Notes: generated by a model not told the origin, from the sequence alone. Numbered from the stretch's first letter, positions 1-5,515 are shown. The stretch: DNA of 5,515 nt from Nitrospirota bacterium (GCA_016217625.1 JACRHK010000192.1:1-5515); one strand, 5' to 3'. A program made the numbers and translations.

Positions 1-753
1 CCTGCGCTCGGCGATGTCCAGCTCGGCCATGATCTTGATGCGGGACGTCAGGGCGGCGCGGAGCCGCATCGGCGGGGACATGATCTCGTAGAGGATGCCG
101 TCAATCCGGTAGCGCACCCGGAACGACTTTTCGTAGGGCTCGACGTGGATATCGCTGGCCCCCTTGTTGATCGCGTCGGTGAGGATGAGGTTGACGAGCT
201 TGACGACCGGCGCCTCCTCGACCGCCTGCTTCAGGTCGACGAGGTTGACGTCCTCCTCCTCATCGTGGACGATGTCGAGGGCGTCTTCCTTGAGTTTGAT
301 GCCGTCGAGGACCGTCTGCAGGGCGTCGCCGGAGCTGTAGTACTTGTTGATCGCCGCCTTCATGCTGGAATCGGAGGCGACAACCGCCTCGACGTGATAG
401 CCGGTCATGAACTTGACGTCATCGATGGCGAAGACGTTGGAAGGGTCCACCATGGCAACGGTGAGGGTGGCGCCCGTGCGGCCGATGGGGAGGATCTGGT
501 ACTTTTGGGCGACTTCGGCGGGGATCAGCTTGAGCACTTTGGGATCCACCTCGACCTCGGAGAGGTTGACGGAAGGGATTCCGTACTGCTTGCTGAGGAA
601 CGCGACCAGGGTATCCTCATCCACAAACCCCAGCTTCACCAGGTTGCTCCCGAGGCGCCCCCCCTCCTTCTGCTGAAGGAGGAGCGCCTTCTTAAGCTGA
701 TCCTCGCTGATCAGTTGCGCGCTTATCAGCATCTGGCCCAACCGGCCCGCCAC
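1..753 (-). CDS. pilB: Type IV pilus extension ATPase PilB, N-terminal 251 residues (C-terminal part outside window)
   Basis: This is the hexameric cytoplasmic ATPase that powers pilus extension with the PilC platform. I translated the minus strand by hand. Residues 4-27 and 33-56 are two MshEN motifs (RLGQMLISAQLI..., RLGSNLVKLGFV...) with a five-residue spacer (QKEGG), and the MshEN fold continues to about 140. An acidic linker (KEDALDIVHDEEEDV, 155-169) leads to the N2 domain, which begins at APVVKLVN and contains GASDIHVEP (198-206) and RVRYRIDG (212-219). The frame ends in AELDIAERR at base 1, so the Walker A, Asp-box, Walker B and any zinc motif lie outside. The GTG start at 753 is chosen because the frame has no ATG back to the TAA at 783-781 and a strong Shine-Dalgarno lies just upstream. 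A sigma-70 promoter precedes it and aroE is the upstream neighbour. GspE or MshE are alternatives, but the wording is PilB-like. The family is certain and the symbol is very likely. Confidence 0.93.
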   Translation of the reverse strand, partial: MAGRLGQMLISAQLISEDQLKKALLLQQKEGGRLGSNLVKLGFVDEDTLVAFLSKQYGIPSVNLSEVEVDPKVLKLIPAEVAQKYQILPIGRTGATLTVAMVDPSNVFAIDDVKFMTGYHVEAVVASDSSMKAAINKYYSSGDALQTVLDGIKLKEDALDIVHDEEEDVNLVDLKQAVEEAPVVKLVNLILTDAINKGASDIHVEPYEKSFRVRYRIDGILYEIMSPPMRLRAALTSRIKIMAELDIAERR

Positions 754-755
754 GT

Positions 756-763
756 CTCCCCCC
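756..763 (-). promoter_or_regulatory. Ribosome binding site of pilB (supports GTG start)
   Basis: On the minus strand the sequence GGGGGGAG ends two bases before the GTG at 753. A G-rich Shine-Dalgarno core with a spacing of about 4-7 bases fits this start. The same frame is closed by TAA at 783-781 and offers no ATG between, so this site fixes the otherwise ambiguous start. Confidence 0.7.
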
Positions 764-826
764 GAAAGGAATTCAAAGACTTAAGCCCGCGGGAACACTG
801 CGGTTCCTGACAGCAGGCAGTATTCA

Positions 827-855
827 ATTATATCCTCAATCCCCTTGTTCGTCAA
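827..855 (-). promoter_or_regulatory. Sigma-70-type promoter for pilB
   Basis: Read on the minus strand, TTGACG (855-850) is followed by a 17-bp spacer and a perfect TATAAT (832-827). Only the last base of the -35 box departs from consensus. The expected transcription start is near 820, giving a 5' leader of about 67 bases to the GTG at 753. The whole element lies in the 120-bp gap between aroE and pilB, where a promoter would be expected. No terminator is seen after aroE, so pilB may also receive read-through. The element was found by reading; transcription itself is inferred. Confidence 0.75.
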
Positions 856-873
856 GGTGACCGTCCGTCTATA

Positions 874-1746
874 TTAACCCTTTCTCCGTGCCAGCTCGTT
901 TTGAAGCGCCTCCCGCATGACCGGCAGCGGGGCCGGGCGCCCTGTCCAGAGCTCAAACGCCAATGCCCCCTGGTGGAGGAGCATCCCCAACCCCCCGACC
1001 AGGGAGGCGCCGCGGAGACGGGCAGCCTGAAGGAGCGGCGTCTCCTCGGGCAGATAGACGATGTCGCAGACCACATGGTGGGGCTCGATCAGCTCGGGCG
1101 GGATCGGCGCCGGATCCTCCGGCCGCATCCCCATGGGGGTTGTCTGGACGATTAGATCGATCCCGCTCCGGAAAACCCCGTCCAGGGCCTCCGGGGTCAA
1201 AGGCGCCACTGAAATCCGGATCTTCGGATAGGCGCGCCGGAGATCGGCCGCCAGCCGTTCGCCCCGCTCCTTCGAGCGGTTGGCGATCACGATCTGCGTG
1301 GCGTGTTCTCCGGCGCAGGCGAAGCTGATGGCCCGGCCGGCGCCTCCCGCCCCCAGCGCCAACACCCGCCTCCCATCCAGGCTCAGGCCCTGATCCTCCC
1401 GGAGAAATCTGACAAACCCCAGGCCGTCCGTATTGTGTCCCACCAGTTTATTCTCTCTGACCTCTACCGTGTTGACGGCGCCGACACGGGCCGCCTCCTC
1501 CGAGAGAGCGTCCATGAGAGGGAGGGCCGCCTCTTTGTGAGGGATGGTGAGATTGACCCCCAACAAGCCCAGACTCCGGATCCCCTCGATGGCGCCGGGA
1601 AGATCCGCCGAGGCTACCTCGAACGGGAGGTAGCAGGCCTCGATCCCCAGGGCCTCCAGGGCGGCGTTGTGCATCGCGGGGGAAAGGGTATGCGCCACGG
1701 GGTAGCCGAAGATGCCCAGAACTCGCGTTGTCCCTGTAATCTTCAT
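874..1746 (-). CDS. aroE: Shikimate dehydrogenase (NADP+)
   Basis: This enzyme reduces 3-dehydroshikimate to shikimate with NADPH in the cytoplasm, the fourth step from DAHP toward chorismate. At 290 residues it is close to the usual 270-290. The substrate domain shows HTLSPAMHN (19-27), NLTIPHK (65-71, with catalytic Lys71), GAVNT (89-93) and the NTDG motif with catalytic Asp107. The Rossmann loop GAGGAGRA is at 132-139 and the NADP phosphate-binding NRS at 156-158, which argues for NADP preference. The C-terminal GMLLHQGALAFELWTG (254-269) holds the conserved Gln259. All key residues are present, so the enzyme should be active. The ATG at 1746 fits the family N-terminus (ITGTTRVLGIFGYPVAH) and no better start exists. 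Oddly, the upstream leader is an AT-rich repeat array with no Shine-Dalgarno. It is followed by pilB in the same direction. A quinate/shikimate paralogue is less likely given the motifs. Confidence 0.95.
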   Translation of the reverse strand: MKITGTTRVLGIFGYPVAHTLSPAMHNAALEALGIEACYLPFEVASADLPGAIEGIRSLGLLGVNLTIPHKEAALPLMDALSEEAARVGAVNTVEVRENKLVGHNTDGLGFVRFLREDQGLSLDGRRVLALGAGGAGRAISFACAGEHATQIVIANRSKERGERLAADLRRAYPKIRISVAPLTPEALDGVFRSGIDLIVQTTPMGMRPEDPAPIPPELIEPHHVVCDIVYLPEETPLLQAARLRGASLVGGLGMLLHQGALAFELWTGRPAPLPVMREALQNELARRKG

Positions 1747-1889
1747 TGGTTAATTGGTGAATTGGTTAATTAGTGATTGGTGATTGGTGAATGTGTCAAT
1801 GAGTCAATAAGTCAATGAGTCAATATTTACTTAATGACCTTAATAACTTAATGACTTATTGACTTATTCACTTATTGACTTATTGACTA
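1745..1889. repeat. AT-rich array of roughly eighteen octamer-like units whose orientation flips midway
   Basis: Plus-strand units run almost without a break: ATTGGTTA, ATTGGTGA, ATTGGTTA, ATTAGTGA, two 7-base TTGGTGA, ATGTGTCA, ATGAGTCA, ATAAGTCA and ATGAGTCA to 1822. After a short junction (1823-1828) the units become the reverse complement type: ACTTAATG, ACCTTAAT, AACTTAATG, ACTTATTG, ACTTATTC, ACTTATTG and ACTTATTG to 1885, then a partial unit. The array fills nearly the whole pgsA-aroE gap and overlaps two bases of the aroE start codon. Its composition contrasts sharply with the GC-rich surroundings. There are no unique spacers, so it is not CRISPR, and no open reading frame or transposase is present. 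Its function is unknown. It could be a slippage-generated satellite or a dispersed intergenic repeat. Confidence 0.9.
1795..1887. repeat. Large imperfect inverted repeat within the octamer array
   Basis: The left arm 1795-1824 and right arm 1858-1887 are complementary at 27 of 30 positions, counted by hand. Two of the three mismatches are G-T wobbles on the plus strand, and would be A-C in a minus-strand transcript. The 33-bp loop (1825-1857) contains further octamer units, so alternative registers shifted by 8 bp are possible. There is no GC-rich stem and no clear U-run, so it is not a classical intrinsic terminator. As a long RNA hairpin after the pgsA stop it could still protect the 3' end of the upstream transcript; that is inference. 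Confidence 0.8.
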
Positions 1890-1901
1890 TTTCCCTCATG
1901 A

Positions 1902-3044
1902 TTATTGTCTCAGCCACCCCGGCGGCGCTTCCGCCTTCCGCGCCTCATCCGGCAGGTCATGCTCCAGAATCCGGACCTGTTCCTCCAGGATGCGTTTGAC
2001 CTCCCCCCGGCGGATCCGGAGGTAACCGATCCGGTCCCGCACCTCCTCGCGTTTCAAGTGTTCCGGAGCCGTCCCCCACTGCTTTTCCAGCTCATCGATC
2101 TCCTGGGTGAGCCGAGCGTCCTCCTGACGGAGCTCCGCGACCCGCGCCCGGAGCTTCTGCGCCCGATCCCTCCACCACTCGGCGTCCCGCCCCTCCCGAT
2201 CCGTCTCGCGCGCTTCCTGAGGGTGCGGGGCTACCGCCTGCGTCTGCTGGGGAGGAGACTCTGCCGCGGCCGGCGCGCGAGACTTGGGTTTGCCGGGTTT
2301 CGCCGGAGGGGGGTCGGGCTTCTTGCCCGACTCCTTCCGAATCTTTTCCACCTCCGCCTTCTCCAGCCAGAGGGTCCCTCCGTGGATGGTCACGCGATAC
2401 CGCCCTCCCTCATCGACATACCCCTCGGCCCGGAGGATCCGGCCATTCTTCATCTCGAAGAGGTAATCAGGCCAGGCCGGCCCCGGGAACGCCATGAGGA
2501 GGAGCAGGGCAAGAAGGGGAAGCTTCATCGTCCCGATCCCGCGGGCGATGTAGTGCAGGCCCGAGAGGATGGTAAACGCCGCGACCGCCCAGATGAGCAG
2601 TTGGTGGAGAAGCGGGTCCCCCCCGAAGTTCATGAACAGGAGCGTCACGGCCACCAGGACCAGTTGCAGGAACGTCGTCCCCTTCCCGAGCCAGGAGGGG
2701 AAGACCTTGAGCGCGTGCTCTTGCATATACAGGACGGCGCTCCCTACCACAATGGCGACATCCCGGCTCAGGACGATCACGGCCAGCCAAACCGGCAGCT
2801 CCTGTAGCACGGCGAGTGTGATAAACGACGTATCCAGCAGCAGCTTGTCGGCAATGGGATCCAGGTAACTCCCCAGGCGGGTCTGCTGGTGGCGGCTCCG
2901 CGCGATGAAGCCATCCAGCCCGTCCGTCACCCCCGCCAGGGCGAAGAGGCCAAGGGCAAGCCCGTATTCACCATACAGCAGGGCAATGATGAAGACCGGG
3001 ATCAGGAGGATGCGCAGGGTCGTGAGGAAGTTCGGGAGGTTCAC
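1902..3044 (-). CDS. pgsA: CDP-diacylglycerol-glycerol-3-phosphate 3-phosphatidyltransferase with in-frame exported coiled-coil tail
   Basis: Residues 1-172 form a complete PgsA, the inner-membrane enzyme that makes phosphatidylglycerophosphate from CDP-diacylglycerol and glycerol 3-phosphate. It opens with the typical NLPNFLTTLRILLIP and carries the full CDP-alcohol phosphotransferase signature: Asp41, Asp44-Gly45, Ala48-Arg49, Gly58, Asp62 and Asp66. The usual length is about 180-200, but this protein has 380 residues. From Met173 a signal-peptide-like stretch (KLPLLALLLLMAFPGPAWP) is followed by a small predicted beta domain (194-235, with FEMKNGRILRAEG), a Pro/Ala/Lys-rich linker (240-280) and a charged coiled coil (about 288-362). 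I do not recognise the tail as a named family. The GTG start at 3044 has AAGGA five bases upstream and lies 21 bases after the DUF2062 stop. The C-terminal part may be a fused separate gene, an internal start at 2528, or the result of a lost stop codon. Confidence 0.88.
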   Translation of the reverse strand: MNLPNFLTTLRILLIPVFIIALLYGEYGLALGLFALAGVTDGLDGFIARSRHQQTRLGSYLDPIADKLLLDTSFITLAVLQELPVWLAVIVLSRDVAIVVGSAVLYMQEHALKVFPSWLGKGTTFLQLVLVAVTLLFMNFGGDPLLHQLLIWAVAAFTILSGLHYIARGIGTMKLPLLALLLLMAFPGPAWPDYLFEMKNGRILRAEGYVDEGGRYRVTIHGGTLWLEKAEVEKIRKESGKKPDPPPAKPGKPKSRAPAAAESPPQQTQAVAPHPQEARETDREGRDAEWWRDRAQKLRARVAELRQEDARLTQEIDELEKQWGTAPEHLKREEVRDRIGYLRIRRGEVKRILEEQVRILEHDLPDEARKAEAPPGWLRQ

Positions 3045-3049
3045 CGCAG

Positions 3050-3054
3050 TCCTT
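3050..3054 (-). promoter_or_regulatory. Ribosome binding site of pgsA
   Basis: On the minus strand AAGGA, itself preceded by GGGG, lies five bases before the GTG at 3044. The encoded N-terminus NLPNFLTTLRI is where PgsA proteins normally begin, so motif and family length agree on this start. Confidence 0.65.
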
Positions 3055-3065
3055 CCCCGTCGTCC

Positions 3066-3608
3066 TTAAAGAGATCCGCCCCGGCCGGAGTGGCCGACGG
3101 ATTGGCGCGCGCGCCGCTCCCCGCGGATTCTCCGATAGGTCCGGACGCCCCAGAGCGTCAGGTAGTAAAAGAGGACGGCGGACCCCACGGAGATGAGGAA
3201 ATTGCCGAGGAGATAGGGCCAGAGGACGTCGGCAGCGAGCAGTTTGGTCCAGGTCTCCAGCGAGGCTTCCGCGGCCTTGAGATCCCGGATGTCCGCCATG
3301 AGCTGCGCGATGTCGAGGTTGAGCAGGTGGGCCCCCAGAAGATAGCTCCCCGTCCAGACGATGGGGGAGGTCCAGGGGTTCATCACGAAGGTCCCCAGGA
3401 CGGCCGCCACCTTGTTGATGTGGAAATAGGCGGAGAGCACCACCGCCAGGATGATGCCCAGACCGAACGTCGGGAAAAAACCCAGGAAGACGCCCAAGGC
3501 CATCCCCCAGGCGATCTTCTCGGGGGTATCGTCAATCCGGACGAGGTTCAGATATTGGTACCGGAGCCACCGCCGAAGGCTCCTTTTGCGGTTCTTCCCC
3601 CTGCCCAA
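3066..3608 (-). CDS. DUF2062 domain membrane protein
   Basis: This is a 180-residue integral membrane protein. It has a basic N-terminus (RGKNRKRSLRRWLR), then the DUF2062 pattern: DDTPEKIAWGMALGVFLGFFPTFG at 26-49 (conserved Pro29, repeated glycines, Phe-Pro-Thr), and NPWTSP at 77-82. Hydrophobic segments lie at about 33-61, 67-96 and 123-152, and the tail is basic. The family has no settled biochemical function. In some proteins it is found next to glycosyltransferases or in envelope gene sets. The TTG start at 3608 lies one base after the slipin TAG, so translation is probably coupled to the slipin gene; a purine-rich GGAGAAGGCAGG just upstream can serve as ribosome binding site inside the slipin 3' end. 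No ATG near the N-terminus would keep the conserved region. Family membership is firm and the role unknown. Confidence 0.85.
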   Translation of the reverse strand: MGRGKNRKRSLRRWLRYQYLNLVRIDDTPEKIAWGMALGVFLGFFPTFGLGIILAVVLSAYFHINKVAAVLGTFVMNPWTSPIVWTGSYLLGAHLLNLDIAQLMADIRDLKAAEASLETWTKLLAADVLWPYLLGNFLISVGSAVLFYYLTLWGVRTYRRIRGERRARQSVGHSGRGGSL

Positions 3609-3609
3609 G

Positions 3610-4419
3610 CTATCCTGCCTTCTCCTTCTCCTCCCGCCGGCGCCGGATGAACGGCTCGAGGAGATCGATGGGGACGGGGAAGATGGTCGTCGAGTTGCGC
3701 TCCGTCGCCACCTCCACGAGCGTCTGAAGGAAACGGAGCTGCAACGCAGTCGGCTCCTGGGCGATGATCCGGGCGGCCTCGTAAAGTTTTTGAGCCGCCT
3801 GGTACTCGCCCTCGGCGTTGATGATCTTCGCGCGGCGGATCCGCTCCGCCTCGGCCTGCTTCGCGATGACCCGCTGCATGTCCGACGGCAGATCCACGTT
3901 CTTGACCTCCACGGCCGAGACCTTGACGCCGTAGGGGGCGGTCTGCTGGTCGATGATCTTCTGGAGCTCGCTGTTGATCTCTTCCCGTTTGGCCAGCAGG
4001 TCGTCCAAATGGCTCTGGCCTAGAATGCTTCTGAGGGTCGTGAGGGCGAACTGGGAGGTGAAATGGTAATAATCCTCCACCTCCAGGGTCGCCCGGCGCG
4101 GATCGATGACGCGGAAGAAGACGACGGCATTGACCTTCACGGAAACATTTTCCCTGGTGATGATGTCCTGGGGGGGGACCTCCAGGGTGACCGTCCGGAG
4201 AGGGACCCGGACCATCTTCTGGACGAAGGGGATCAGGATGACGATCCCCGGTCCCTTCACGCCCCGCAGAAACCCCGCGGTCTTCGGGCTCACCTTCCCC
4301 ACCGTGAAAATGACCCCGCGCTCATACTCCCTCAAGATCTTGATCGCGCTGGCCAGGAAGTAAATCAGCGCTACCAGGAGAAATACCGCGGTTGGTAACG
4401 ATGTCAGTAGGTTCTGCAT
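3610..4419 (-). CDS. Slipin / stomatin-like SPFH-domain membrane protein
   Basis: The 269-residue protein has one N-terminal membrane segment (about 10-29). An SPFH/band 7 domain follows, with EYERGVIF (31-38), [11 protein letters not shown] (55-65), [20 protein letters not shown] (81-100), TTLRSILGQ (127-135) and VEVKNVDLP (170-178). Next comes the [19 protein letters not shown] helix (187-205), predicted to form a coiled coil. The end is [13 protein letters not shown] (242-254). These are textbook bacterial slipin motifs. Slipins oligomerise as membrane scaffolds and their genes typically pair with long nfeD protease genes, as here. In Pyrococcus horikoshii the 1510-N protease cleaves the partner stomatin near its C-terminus; the same pairing is inferred here. 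Between Gly41 and Gly53 about seven extra residues (SPKTAGF) are inserted compared with the usual short loop as I remember it. The ATG at 4419 follows a good AGGAG. The DUF2062 gene begins one base after its stop. Confidence 0.93.
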   Translation of the reverse strand: MQNLLTSLPTAVFLLVALIYFLASAIKILREYERGVIFTVGKVSPKTAGFLRGVKGPGIVILIPFVQKMVRVPLRTVTLEVPPQDIITRENVSVKVNAVVFFRVIDPRRATLEVEDYYHFTSQFALTTLRSILGQSHLDDLLAKREEINSELQKIIDQQTAPYGVKVSAVEVKNVDLPSDMQRVIAKQAEAERIRRAKIINAEGEYQAAQKLYEAARIIAQEPTALQLRFLQTLVEVATERNSTTIFPVPIDLLEPFIRRRREEKEKAG

Positions 4420-4423
4420 AGCT

Positions 4424-4428
4424 CTCCT
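4424..4428 (-). promoter_or_regulatory. Ribosome binding site of the slipin gene
   Basis: AGGAG lies four bases before the ATG on the minus strand, within a longer purine run GGGAGGAGAG. The run starts with the last two bases of the 20-bp palindrome at 4430-4449, so the stem and the ribosome binding site are directly abutting. Confidence 0.7.
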
Positions 4429-4429
4429 C

Positions 4430-4449
4430 CCTGCCTGCCGGCAGGCAGG
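4430..4449. repeat. Perfect 20-bp GC-rich palindrome between nfeD and slipin
   Basis: The sequence is the half-site CCTGCCTGCC followed by its exact reverse complement, with internal CTGC/GCAG repetition. It ends at 20 bp because the flanking bases do not pair. As RNA it gives an 8-bp GC-only stem with a CCGG loop. No U-run follows; instead the slipin ribosome binding site follows at once. It could be a hairpin that modulates nfeD/slipin expression, a dispersed palindromic repeat, or a protein-binding site; the sequence does not decide between these. Confidence 0.85.
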
Positions 4450-4459
4450 CGGCTCGATC

Positions 4460-5515
4460 TTATGCCCGTTTCACCTTCAACTTCAACCCGTCTAGTTTCA
4501 CGACGCGCACGCGTTCCCCTTTGTTGATCACCTCATCGCTCCCGGCGCTCCAGGTCTCCCCGTGGACCATGACCTGCCCCTCCGGGGCGATATCGGTCAG
4601 CGCCTCTCCCACCTCCAGCAGGAGACCCTCCTGTCCCAGGGTGCTCCTCTCCACCTGGGCCTTGATTGCCATGGTGACCAGCCCCGCGAAGAAGAGGACC
4701 GTGAGCAGGATCACCGGAAGGATGACGGACCAGGAGATCCGGAGGAAGGGGGCCGCCTCGGAGTCAACGAGCATGATGGAACCCAGGGCCATGGAGATGA
4801 CCCCCCCAATGGTCAGGACCCCCCCGCTGACGACCTTGATCTCAGCCAGAAAGAGGATGATGGCCAGGAGGATCAGGAGCAGCCCCGCGTAGTTGATCGG
4901 GATCGTCTGAAAGGCATAGAAGGCCAGGATGAGGCTGATCCCCCCGAACACCCCGGGGAAAATCGCCCCCGGGCTGGAGAGCTCGAAGAAGAGGCCGTAG
5001 AACCCCAGGATCATGAGGAGGTAGGCCACGTTGGGGTCGCTGATGATGTTGAGGAACGTCAGCCGGATCCCCATCTCGATCTCCCGGACCGTTGCCCCGC
5101 GGGTCTGAAGCGCCTGCTCCCCCTTCATGGTCTCCACCTTCCGCCCGTGCAGCCCTTCCAGGAGCGCGGGGAGATCCGGCGCCACGAGGTCGATGACCTT
5201 CCGCTTCAGGGCTTCGCTCTCCGTAATGGAGACCGAACGGCGGACCGCCTCCTCCGCCCAGTCGGCGTTCCTGCCGCGCTTTTCGGCGATGGAGCGGATA
5301 TAGGCTGCCGCATCATTCGTGACTTTCTGGGCCATCTCCTTATCCATCTGCCCCCCGCCCAACCCCACCGGGTGAGCGGCGCCGATGTTCGTCCCCGGCG
5401 CCATCGCCGCAGTGTGGGCCGCCAGCGTGATGAAGACTCCGGCCGAGGCAGCCCGCCCCCCACTGGGCGCCACATAGACGACGACAGGGATTTCGGCCCC
5501 GAGGATTTTAACCAC
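4460..5515 (-). CDS. nfeD: Long NfeD-family membrane-bound serine protease (ClpP class), C-terminal 351 residues
   Basis: The reading frame is open through the window edge, so the signal peptide and first protease strands are missing and the first codon here (GTG) encodes internal valine. The protease domain shows [12 protein letters not shown] (17-28), where Ser24 aligns with the catalytic serine of the Pyrococcus 1510-N protease, then [13 protein letters not shown] (38-50). Lys64 in [11 protein letters not shown] is the likely catalytic lysine of the Ser-Lys dyad. Five hydrophobic segments follow (about 163-180, 187-203, 208-226, 231-250, 261-283). The end is the soluble NfeD OB-fold domain, with [27 protein letters not shown] at 313-339. 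The combination defines the long NfeD1b type. The slipin gene 40 bases downstream is its usual partner and presumed substrate, suggesting a membrane-protein quality-control pair. Catalytic residues are assigned by motif comparison from memory. Confidence 0.93.
   Translation of the reverse strand: MVKILGAEIPVVVYVAPSGGRAASAGVFITLAAHTAAMAPGTNIGAAHPVGLGGGQMDKEMAQKVTNDAAAYIRSIAEKRGRNADWAEEAVRRSVSITESEALKRKVIDLVAPDLPALLEGLHGRKVETMKGEQALQTRGATVREIEMGIRLTFLNIISDPNVAYLLMILGFYGLFFELSSPGAIFPGVFGGISLILAFYAFQTIPINYAGLLLILLAIILFLAEIKVVSGGVLTIGGVISMALGSIMLVDSEAAPFLRISWSVILPVILLTVLFFAGLVTMAIKAQVERSTLGQEGLLLEVGEALTDIAPEGQVMVHGETWSAGSDEVINKGERVRVVKLDGLKLKVKRA

Noticed and set aside
786..793. CCCGCGGG palindrome in the pilB leader as an operator
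   Set aside because: An 8-bp GC palindrome is expected by chance in DNA of this composition and has no partner site or spacing that suggests a regulator.
145..810. 221-residue plus-strand open frame opposite pilB
   Set aside because: It is the antisense shadow of pilB. The minus strand gives a continuous, highly recognisable PilB, while this frame is a low-complexity Asp/Val/Leu/Arg string with no known motif.
1795..1887. Intrinsic terminator for pgsA
   Set aside because: The stem is AT-rich and very long, and no U-run follows on the transcribed side. A role in 3' end protection cannot be excluded but a classical terminator is not supported.
1745..1889. CRISPR array or transposon end
   Set aside because: Units are about 8 bp with no unique spacers, no cas or transposase gene is near, and no target-site duplication is visible.
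1905..2807. 300-residue plus-strand open frame opposite pgsA
   Set aside because: Its Pro/Arg/Leu-rich product is typical of antisense frames in GC-rich DNA. The opposite strand encodes a complete PgsA signature and a plausible tail.
2889..4023. Two long plus-strand open frames opposite DUF2062 and slipin
   Set aside because: Both are antisense to genes with clear family motifs and show Arg/Asp/Gly/Pro-biased composition without domains.
4170..4177. Run of eight G (eight C in the coding sense) in the slipin gene as a phase-variation tract
   Set aside because: It encodes the conserved Val-Pro-Pro of the SPFH domain and the frame is intact. Proline codons in GC-rich DNA explain the run; the 7-base run at 658-664 in pilB is likewise explained by conserved glycines.

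Overview
The window is about 5.5 kb of GC-rich (roughly 60 % by eye) bacterial chromosome. Every convincing gene lies on the minus strand, so the biology reads from high to low coordinates. The genes indicate a Gram-negative-type organism with a type IV pilus motor of the MshEN class. A shikimate dehydrogenase gene next to pilB, with a long NfeD protease and a slipin upstream, recalls the Geobacter-like deltaproteobacteria or NC10-type lineages. That is an impression from gene order and protein wording, not a taxonomic result. Both outermost genes run off the window.

In transcription order, 5515-4460 holds the C-terminal 351 residues of a long NfeD-family membrane serine protease (N-terminus outside the window). 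A perfect 20-bp palindrome (4430-4449) follows, then a slipin/SPFH protein (4419-3610). A DUF2062 membrane protein (3608-3066) starts one base after the slipin stop. Next is a pgsA-type phosphatidylglycerophosphate synthase (3044-1902) that continues in frame into a signal-peptide-like segment and a roughly 190-residue, probably extracytoplasmic, coiled-coil tail. Tight spacing and common orientation suggest one operon for membrane quality control and phospholipid synthesis.

Between pgsA and aroE, 1747-1901 is a sharp change in texture. It is an AT-rich array of roughly eighteen 7- to 9-bp (mostly 8-bp) units whose orientation flips near 1825, so the array can fold into a large imperfect hairpin (27 of 30 positions complementary). 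The array runs directly into the aroE start codon, which has no recognisable Shine-Dalgarno sequence. After aroE (1746-874), a 120-bp gap contains a near-consensus sigma-70 promoter (TTGACG, 17 bp, TATAAT). It drives pilB, which starts at a GTG at 753 and leaves the window at base 1 after 251 codons. Its N-terminus carries two 24-residue MshEN motifs separated by five residues, the known c-di-GMP-binding arrangement.

Most of the content is ordinary housekeeping. The points that stand out are the flipping octamer array that forms the aroE leader, the PgsA-exported-tail fusion, the palindrome beside the slipin ribosome binding site, and the likely c-di-GMP control of the pilus ATPase. I see no complete novel defence or mobile system. 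No RNA gene, CRISPR array or insertion sequence is visible.
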